DNA from: Muribaculaceae bacterium
GTDB taxonomy: Bacteria; Bacteroidota; Bacteroidia; Bacteroidales; Muribaculaceae
Direction: 5' to 3'
Assembly (NCBI GenBank): GCA_902836725.1
Contig: CADFRV010000063.1
Span: forward strand, 1-11,915
Length of the DNA stretch: 11,915 bases
Shown piece by piece: positions 1 through 5,327 of this stretch; within the stretch, counting starts at the first letter, position 1, and each line of letters opens with the position of its first letter. The notes under the pieces were generated by a model that ran no database searches, was not told the DNA's origin, and saw only the letters and a list, made by a program, of their open reading frames with translations. The position numbers were made by a program, and so were the translations under genes.

Positions 1-751
1 CCATGAGCGAGGATGCCAGACCGTAGCCGGGGGTACAGTGGGTATGGAAGTCAACGGGCACTTTCAGCACCTGTTTGAGCTTGCCGATAATGGAAGCGGC
101 GCGGAGCGGGTTCACCAGACCGGCCATATCTTTCAGGGTCACGATCTTCGCGCCGAGACGCTCCATCTCAAGAGCCTTGTTCACGAAATATTCGTCGGTG
201 AAGATCTTCTCGGGAGCGGCGGGAGCCTGCTCCTTCTTGCCGAAGAGCGAAGCGAAGAAACCCTTCTTCACGGGAGCGGGAGCGGCCTCCTCTTTGGGAT
301 CCACGGTGTAGCAGACAGCGGCGTCGGCGATGCCTCCGAGCTCGTTGATGAGACGGATGCTCTCGCGCACGTTGTCGATGTCGTTGAGTGCGTCGAAAAT
401 ACGCATTATGCTGAGGCCGTTCTTGATGGCTTCCTTATAGAAACCCTCGAGCACGGAGTCCGGGTAGGGTACATATCCGAAGAGGTTGCGGCCACGGGAA
501 AGGGCGGAGAGGAGCTGGTTGGGGCCTACGGCCTCGCGTATGGTGCGCAGGCGCACCCAGGGCGATTCGTCAAGGTAGCGCATCACCGAGTCGGGCACTG
601 CGCCGCCCCATACCTCCATGATATAGAATCCTGCTTCCTTGTAGAGGGGCAGGAGCGGATCGATGTCCTGTTGTTTCAGACGTGTGGCGAAGAGCGACTG
701 CTGTCCGTCACGCAGAGTGAGGTCTCTGATTTTGAGCTTCTTTGTTACCAT
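1..751 (-). CDS. Carboxyltransferase (alpha) subunit of a biotin-dependent decarboxylase/carboxylase, OadA/pyruvate carboxylase subunit B type; 3' end outside window
   Basis: The reading frame opens at 751 and is still open at base 1, giving the first 250 residues. They form the start of a carboxyltransferase TIM barrel, which moves the carboxyl group between carboxybiotin and pyruvate or oxaloacetate. The protein begins MVTKKLKIRDLTLRDGQQS, with the metal-ligand Asp at D15. FDALND follows, then KDMAG, whose K207 matches the carbamylated lysine, then FHTHCTPG, whose H236 and H238 match the metal-binding histidines. All expected active-site residues are therefore visible. Residues about 153-183 are an Ala/Pro/Lys-rich insert between CYTVDP and the helix starting FTDEYF, longer than the family normally has there. 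The C-terminal half, and any biotinyl domain, lies outside the window, so oxaloacetate decarboxylase alpha, pyruvate carboxylase B and related transcarboxylases cannot be told apart. A promoter lies about 100 nt upstream (854-883). Confidence 0.9.
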   Translation of the reverse strand, partial: MVTKKLKIRDLTLRDGQQSLFATRLKQQDIDPLLPLYKEAGFYIMEVWGGAVPDSVMRYLDESPWVRLRTIREAVGPNQLLSALSRGRNLFGYVPYPDSVLEGFYKEAIKNGLSIMRIFDALNDIDNVRESIRLINELGGIADAAVCYTVDPKEEAAPAPVKKGFFASLFGKKEQAPAAPEKIFTDEYFVNKALEMERLGAKIVTLKDMAGLVNPLRAASIIGKLKQVLKVPVDFHTHCTPGYGLASSLM

Positions 752-853
752 AACCTTTAAATTTATGTTTGGTTTGGGATTTGCTTCCGGAACTGTCTGT
801 AAAACCGGCGGATGAGTCATCGGCGACCATAACACCGGCTTGAAATATAATTG

Positions 854-883
854 CGAAATTACTAAATAATTTTGAAATGTCAA
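854..883 (-). promoter_or_regulatory. Bacteroidetes-type promoter for the carboxyltransferase gene
   Basis: On the minus strand TTGACA starts at 883, and 19 nt separate its TTG from TAATTTCG (861-854). That is one mismatch from the -7 consensus TAnnTTTG, with the correct spacing. It would give a leader of about 95-100 nt before the ATG at 751. A second, weaker -7-like octamer (TATATTTC, 849-842) lies just downstream. Confidence 0.55.
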
Positions 884-1047
884 GCGGTTTAACTAAAATC
901 GCCTCAAAAACGGGTCTTATTTTCACCTGTGGCAACCGATAGGTAAAACAGGCACAGAGAGAAGCGGAGATGTTAAATAGTGTTATTATCCGGAGCGATT
1001 ACGCATAATAAGGCGTTTTAGAGGAGGGACGGTTCGTCAAAAAATGC

Positions 1048-1055
1048 GATATTTG
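1048..1055 (+). promoter_or_regulatory. Possible -7 element of the feoAB promoter
   Basis: GATATTTG differs from TAnnTTTG at one base, but no TTG is found at the proper distance upstream. It lies 57 nt before the chosen feoAB start. This is weak and based on motif matching only. Confidence 0.3.
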
Positions 1056-1112
1056 CACCGTCAACATGATGAAAAAAGACAAGGATGTTTCAACTGTCTA
1101 TGTATTAAGGTA

Positions 1113-2282
1113 ATGAGATTGTCAGATTTGAAAAGCGGCCAGTCGGCCGTAATCGTCAAGATACTCGGCCACGGAGCCTTCCGCAAACGCGTCATGGAGA
1201 TGGGGTTCGTCAAAGGACGCAAGATCACCTCCATCCTGTCGGCGCCGCTGCGTGACCCGGTCAAATACCGGCTTATGGGATACGAGGTGTCGCTGCGGCG
1301 CAACGAGGCCGCGATGATAGAAGTAATCCCCCTGGAGGAACACACACAACCGGAAATACCCAAGCCAAAAGAATATGTGGTACCCACCGAGGAGATGGAC
1401 GCCGTGCACCGCGAGCGTTACGAGGGGGAGCGGCACATAATCAACGTTGCCCTTATCGGAAACCCCAACTGCGGCAAGACGTCGCTCTTCAACGTGGCGT
1501 CGGGAGCACAGGAACATGTAGGCAACTACAGCGGCGTTACCGTCGACGCGAAAAAAGGTGTCTTCACCCACGGCGGATACACATTCAATATAATTGACCT
1601 CCCGGGCACCTACTCGCTGTCGGCCTACTCCCCCGAGGAGCGGTATGTGCGGCGGTATCTGCGCGACAACAGTCCCGACGTGATTGTAAACGTGGTCGAC
1701 GGATCAAACCTCGAGCGCAACCTCTATCTCACAACCGAGCTTATCGACATGGACTATCCGATGGTGATAGCGCTCAACATGTTCGACGAGATGCGCTCGC
1801 GCGGGGTGAAATTCGACTACGAGACACTCGGCAGCATGATCGGTGTGCCGGTGGTGCCCACGGTAAGCCGCAACGGCGAGGGGATCGGCCGCCTGTTCGA
1901 CACCATCATAGAGGTATATGAGCGGCGCAACAGCGTGGTGCGCCATGTGCATGTGAAACTCGGGCACGATTTCGAGAACTGCCTTACCGAACTGAAAGAC
2001 GCCCTAAAGGCCGACAAAGGGATACACCCCCACTATTCCCCCCGATACCTCGCCATAAAACTGATGGAGGGGGACAGCGAAGCGGAAGAGGCCGTAAAAA
2101 GCAGTGCCGACGGGGAAAAGATATTGAAACTCCGCGACCGCAAGCTGAAGAACTTGAAAGGCACCACGCCGGAGAGGATGTGTCGGCTCTCATCGCGGGA
2201 GAAAAATACGGATTTATCGCCGGCGCACTCGCCGAGACCCTCGAGATACCCGATACGGAGAAACAGACACGCACGATGGTGA
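1113..2282 (+). CDS. feoB: FeoAB N-terminal half: FeoA (SH3-like) domain plus FeoB GTPase domain, ends in an out-of-frame tail
   Basis: I chose ATG 1113 (MRLSDLKSGQSAVIV) because it begins the FeoA domain exactly; the upstream in-frame ATG at 1044 adds 23 residues with no family resemblance. Residues 1 to about 78 are FeoA-like, with MEMGFVKG and MGYEVSLRR. A charged/proline linker leads to the cytoplasmic G domain: G1 GNPNCGKTS (116-124), G2-region GVTVD, G3 DLPG (162-165), G4 NMFD (222-225) and a G5-like SRNGEG. FeoB uses GTP hydrolysis to drive or gate uptake of ferrous iron across the inner membrane, and FeoA is its small partner, fused here as is common in Bacteroidetes. From about residue 344 the frame is wrong and the last 47 residues are artefactual. 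On its own this product would be soluble and not able to transport. Confidence 0.85.
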   Translation: MRLSDLKSGQSAVIVKILGHGAFRKRVMEMGFVKGRKITSILSAPLRDPVKYRLMGYEVSLRRNEAAMIEVIPLEEHTQPEIPKPKEYVVPTEEMDAVHRERYEGERHIINVALIGNPNCGKTSLFNVASGAQEHVGNYSGVTVDAKKGVFTHGGYTFNIIDLPGTYSLSAYSPEERYVRRYLRDNSPDVIVNVVDGSNLERNLYLTTELIDMDYPMVIALNMFDEMRSRGVKFDYETLGSMIGVPVVPTVSRNGEGIGRLFDTIIEVYERRNSVVRHVHVKLGHDFENCLTELKDALKADKGIHPHYSPRYLAIKLMEGDSEAEEAVKSSADGEKILKLRDRKLKNLKGTTPERMCRLSSREKNTDLSPAHSPRPSRYPIRRNRHARW

Positions 2283-3523
2283 TAGACTCCATCGTCACAA
2301 ACCGCATATTCGGTTTCCCGTTTTTCCTCGCAGTAATGGTCTTCATTTTCTGGTTCACTTTCGCCGTGGGGAGCTATCCGCAGGACTGGATCCAGGCCGG
2401 TGTGGACTTCCTTGCCGGATTGGTGAACACCCGCATGCCCGACGGCCCGCTGAAAGACCTCCTCGCCAACGGCATCATAGGAGGTGTGGGGGGGGTTATC
2501 GTATTTCTGCCGAACATCCTGATACTCTTCTTCTTTATCTCCTTCATGGAAGACTCCGGATATATGGCGAGGGCGGCATTCATAATGGACCGCCTCATGC
2601 ACAAGATAGGGCTGCACGGCAAGTCGTTCATACCTCTGGTGATGGGATTCGGCTGCAACGTGCCTGCCATAATGGCCGCACGCGCCATCGAGAGCCGTTC
2701 ATCGCGCATAATCACAGTACTCATCACCCCTTTCATGAGCTGCTCGGCGCGTCTGCCGGTATATGTGCTCCTGATCGGCACATTCTTCGAGGCTGAGGCG
2801 GCACTGGTGTTCCTCGGCATGTATTTCCTCGGGGTTCTTGCGGCAATGTTCACAGCGAAGATGCTGCGCAAGTTCTTCTTCCCCGTGGAGGAGACACCCT
2901 TCGTGATGGAACTTCCCCCCTACCGTGTGCCGACGATGAAAACCACCCTCCGCCACATGTGGGGCAAAGGGAAGGAATATCTCAACAAGATGGGAGGTAT
3001 CATACTTCTGGCATCCATTATCGTATGGGCGCTCAACTTCTTCCCCCTGCACGGAGAGAACCCCGCCGACATACAGGAGATCAACATAGAGGAAAGCGGC
3101 GACATAGATCCCGAGCACGACTCCTATCTGGAAATGATGGGTAAAGCCGTGAACCCGGTTCTCGAACCTCTCGGTTTCTCATGGAGGGCAACAGTGGCCG
3201 CCATCGCCGGCGTACCTGCCAAGGAGATCGTGGTCAGCACACTCGGAGTGCTCTACACCGGATCTGACGAGGCTACCGACAACACGCTCCAGGCACGCCT
3301 GTCCACCCCCATGGCAGGAGCCGCCGCTCCTGATTTCAATCCGGCCAACGCCCTCAGCTTCATGATATTCATATTGCTGTATTGCCCCTGTACAGCGACA
3401 ATCGTTGCCGTAATCCGCGAGACACGCTCATGGCGCTATGGCCTCTTCTCCGTCCTTTACAACACACTGCTGGCATGGGTAGTGGCCTTCGGGGCCTATC
3501 GCCTCGCCCTCCTCTTCCTGTAA
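2180..3523 (+). CDS. feoB: FeoB C-terminal half: membrane permease core
   Basis: This frame carries the membrane part of FeoB. It includes YGFIAGAL, the hydrophobic segment starting FPFFLAVMVFIFW, and the two Gate motifs: GFGCNVPA (Cys codon at 2654) and SCSARLPVY (Ser codon at 2738). A further hydrophobic stretch contains FMIFILLYCPCTATI, and the protein ends in a final helix. The conserved cysteines of the Gate regions, thought to lie along the iron path, are present. The only available start is an internal GTG at 2180 inside conserved sequence, with no ribosome-binding signal, so independent translation is doubtful. The absence of further damage suggests the break is recent or an artefact. 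Confidence 0.82.
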   Translation: MSALIAGEKYGFIAGALAETLEIPDTEKQTRTMVIDSIVTNRIFGFPFFLAVMVFIFWFTFAVGSYPQDWIQAGVDFLAGLVNTRMPDGPLKDLLANGIIGGVGGVIVFLPNILILFFFISFMEDSGYMARAAFIMDRLMHKIGLHGKSFIPLVMGFGCNVPAIMAARAIESRSSRIITVLITPFMSCSARLPVYVLLIGTFFEAEAALVFLGMYFLGVLAAMFTAKMLRKFFFPVEETPFVMELPPYRVPTMKTTLRHMWGKGKEYLNKMGGIILLASIIVWALNFFPLHGENPADIQEINIEESGDIDPEHDSYLEMMGKAVNPVLEPLGFSWRATVAAIAGVPAKEIVVSTLGVLYTGSDEATDNTLQARLSTPMAGAAAPDFNPANALSFMIFILLYCPCTATIVAVIRETRSWRYGLFSVLYNTLLAWVVAFGAYRLALLFL

Positions 3524-3551
3524 GAATCATAAAACATACAGTATTATATAA

Positions 3552-3600
3552 GTTTGGCGGCCTCCGAAAATCTGATGAAGACTTTCGGAGGCCGCCAAAC
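3552..3600. terminator. Bidirectional stem-loop between feoAB and trxB (18-bp perfect stem)
   Basis: Bases 3552-3569 are perfectly complementary to 3583-3600, with a 13-nt loop. The GC-rich core is ggcggcctcc. The hairpin sits between two convergent stop codons (3523 and 3622), so it can end transcripts from both sides. There is no long T tract on either side. Confidence 0.8.
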
Positions 3601-3621
3601 CTATGTTACGGATTTATTCAG

Positions 3622-4560
3622 TTATGCGTCAAGCAGGAAGCGGTCGGCATCCATAGCGGCACGGCAACCGGCGGCCGCGGCGTTGATAGCCTGCTGATAG
3701 AAAGGATCGCAGACGTCGCCGGCAGCGAATACCCCAGGCACATTGGTGGCGGTAGAGGGGGCGGTCACCTTGAGATAACCCTCGGCATCCATATCCACCT
3801 GCCCCTTGAACAGGCCGGTGTTGGGGGTATGGCCTATGGCAAGGAAGAAGCCGTCGATAGGGAGGTCGAACACACGCTCCTTGTCGGTACCGGCATGTTC
3901 GGCGATCCTGGCGCCTTCAAGCACCTCCTCGCCATACAATCCCACTGTGTTGCAGTTGAACAGGATCTCGATATTGTCTTTTTCCTCCAGACGTTTCTGC
4001 ATTACTTTCGATGCGCGCAGGAACGGTTTGCGCACAATCATATACACCTTTTTGGCCAATGAAGCGAGGTAAAGAGCCTCCTCGCATGCGGTGTCACCGC
4101 CACCTACCACGGCCACGGTGCGTTTGCGGTAGAAGAAACCGTCGCATGTGGCGCAGGCTGAAACCCCCATACCCATGAATTTCTGTTCGTCAGGCAGACC
4201 AAGGTATTTTGCCGACGCCCCGGTGGCTATGATCACGGAATCGGCCTCTACCGTGTCGCCCCCGTCAAGCGAAAGCGTAAAGGGGCGTTTGGAGAAATCG
4301 ACTTTCGCGACCTGCCCCATGCGGATGTCGGCGCCGAACCGCATGGCCTGCGAACGGAAATGCTCCATCATTTCGGTGCCGTTCACCCCATCGGGGTAAC
4401 CGGGGAAGTTTTCAACATCGGTGGTTGTGGTGAGCTGTCCGCCAGGCTGTGGACCCTCGATAAGAAGCGGTGCCAGATTGGCGCGCGAGGCATATATCGC
4501 GGCTGTAAAACCGGCGGGGCCTCCGCCTATGATCGCACATCGTGTTGTTATGGTTGCCAT
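3622..4560 (-). CDS. trxB: Thioredoxin-disulfide reductase
   Basis: 312 residues, the usual length for low-molecular-weight bacterial thioredoxin reductase, a cytoplasmic FAD enzyme that passes electrons from NADPH to thioredoxin. The FAD-binding GGGPAG is at 12-17. The redox pair is C136-A-T-C139, followed by DGFFY. The NADPH-binding GGGDTA starts at 153, and a second FAD motif, GVFAAGDV, is near the C terminus. In place of the classical HRR-x3-R phosphate-binding motif the protein has VRKPFLRASK, which keeps basic residues at matching places. The start ATG at 4560 is preceded by aggaa about 8 nt upstream, one of the few clear ribosome-binding sites here. It lies 64 nt after the lolA-like gene and is probably the last gene of the ftsK-lolA-trxB unit. 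Confidence 0.95.
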   Translation of the reverse strand: MATITTRCAIIGGGPAGFTAAIYASRANLAPLLIEGPQPGGQLTTTTDVENFPGYPDGVNGTEMMEHFRSQAMRFGADIRMGQVAKVDFSKRPFTLSLDGGDTVEADSVIIATGASAKYLGLPDEQKFMGMGVSACATCDGFFYRKRTVAVVGGGDTACEEALYLASLAKKVYMIVRKPFLRASKVMQKRLEEKDNIEILFNCNTVGLYGEEVLEGARIAEHAGTDKERVFDLPIDGFFLAIGHTPNTGLFKGQVDMDAEGYLKVTAPSTATNVPGVFAAGDVCDPFYQQAINAAAAGCRAAMDADRFLLDA

Positions 4561-4624
4561 GAGTATGTTCCTGAGTTATATGTTATGTTATTAAGTAACT
4601 GTTCAACATTATTTTATTTACCGG

Positions 4625-5254
4625 TCAGCGTAAATCTATGATCTCCGCACGCGGGTATTTTTTCGGGTCAAACCGGAAGGTTGCCGACGAGGGCGCCTTG
4701 ATCTTTGTGACAGACAACAGTTTTATTGTCGTCACGGTACGGTCGGTGGATGTGAGCGTCACCTCTGTGGGGATATAGTCGGCGGCATTCAGGGTAAGAA
4801 CCACTTTGGAATAGTCGCTTTTCCCTTTCGGCGTAAGCTCAAGGCGGTGCATCCCCTTCGGAGATGTCACACGACGGCCGGTGTACTGTTTGCCGAGGCT
4901 CTCCACCACTGCAAAGGGGTTTACCTGCTCCAGTTCTGACGATGTAGGCTCCGACACGCTCACCTCTTTGGCCGCGGGGGAGTAAGACCATTGTGTCTTG
5001 CCGTCGAACCATGTGGTCATGTCGGGAGTGGTGAGGTAAAAGCGGTTTCCATCGACTGTGATGTCGCCCGCCGAGCGCTGATTGCCCGAGCCTACGGTAA
5101 ACGAGGCCTTGAACGACTTCAGTTTCTTCACCTCCTGGCATGCTTTCCCGAGTATGTCGGCTGCCGTAGGCGTGGCCGCTGCAATCGGTGCCACCGCTGT
5201 GGCCACAAGCATCAGCATAATGTATATACGGCGTATCAGTGTCTGTTTCATCAT
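4625..5254 (-). CDS. lolA: LolA-like outer-membrane lipoprotein carrier protein
   Basis: 209 residues with an N-terminal signal peptide (basic MMKQTLIRR, a hydrophobic run, then AAA ending at residue 27 as a likely cleavage site). The mature part resembles periplasmic LolA: an amphipathic helix near residues 30-48, then beta-rich sequence such as FKASFTV, DGNRFYLTTPD and FDGKTQWSYSP, ending TFRFDPKKYPRAEIIDLR. LolA accepts lipoproteins from the inner-membrane Lol transporter and carries them to the outer membrane. ATG 5251 is an equally possible start, one codon downstream. It sits between ftsK (73-nt gap) and trxB (64-nt gap), an order I recall from other Bacteroidales. The family is divergent, so the call rests on overall pattern and position more than on catalytic residues. 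Confidence 0.83.
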   Translation of the reverse strand: MMKQTLIRRIYIMLMLVATAVAPIAAATPTAADILGKACQEVKKLKSFKASFTVGSGNQRSAGDITVDGNRFYLTTPDMTTWFDGKTQWSYSPAAKEVSVSEPTSSELEQVNPFAVVESLGKQYTGRRVTSPKGMHRLELTPKGKSDYSKVVLTLNAADYIPTEVTLTSTDRTVTTIKLLSVTKIKAPSSATFRFDPKKYPRAEIIDLR

Positions 5255-5327
5255 GTTTCTATAACAAGACTCCTCAATGAAGGGTTCTTATTGGGGGTTA
5301 TTAATGGTTCCTATGAATGGGTTTCTG

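Larger units (their letters stand above)
752..1112. other. Divergent intergenic region between the carboxyltransferase gene and feoAB (361 bp)
   Basis: AT-rich spacer relative to the flanking genes. It holds a good minus-strand promoter (854-883) for the carboxyltransferase gene and a weaker plus-strand candidate (1048-1055) for feoAB. A short palindrome, gatgagtcatc (811-821), lies in the minus-strand leader. I see no convincing small gene here; the open frames are short and not protein-like. No iron-box (Fur or DtxR-like) palindrome could be recognised by eye upstream of feoAB. Confidence 0.6.
1113..3523 (+). pseudogene. feoB: feoAB, fused FeoA-FeoB ferrous iron transporter, interrupted by a frameshift near 2142
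   Basis: The two halves of one FeoA-FeoB fusion lie in different frames. The upstream frame keeps FeoB-like sequence up to LRDR (codon at 2139). The FeoB sequence then resumes one base back, with gct (2144) giving AEELERHHAGEDVSALIAG. Reading on in the original frame gives 47 unrelated residues and a stop at 2280-2282. Joining the frames at about 2142 gives about 803 residues, the expected size for the Bacteroidetes fusion. The simplest event is loss of one base between about 2139 and 2150. No canonical -1 slippery heptamer is present at the junction, so programmed frameshifting is unlikely. A real mutation or a sequencing/assembly error are both possible. It is divergent from the carboxyltransferase gene and convergent with trxB. 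Confidence 0.75.

Noticed and set aside
38..760. 240-codon plus-strand open frame at the left end
   Set aside because: It is antisense to the carboxyltransferase gene, whose active-site motifs are unmistakable; a GC-bias shadow.
1044..1112. 23-residue N-terminal extension of FeoAB
   Set aside because: The extra residues overlap the candidate promoter element and do not belong to the FeoA domain, which begins exactly at ATG 1113.
2139..2165. Programmed -1 ribosomal frameshift in feoAB
   Set aside because: No X-XXY-YYZ slippery heptamer in the zero frame and no obvious stimulatory stem were found at the junction; a deletion or sequencing error is simpler.
2033..2617. 194-codon minus-strand open frame inside feoAB
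   Set aside because: Antisense to conserved FeoB sequence and His/Glu-rich without domain features.
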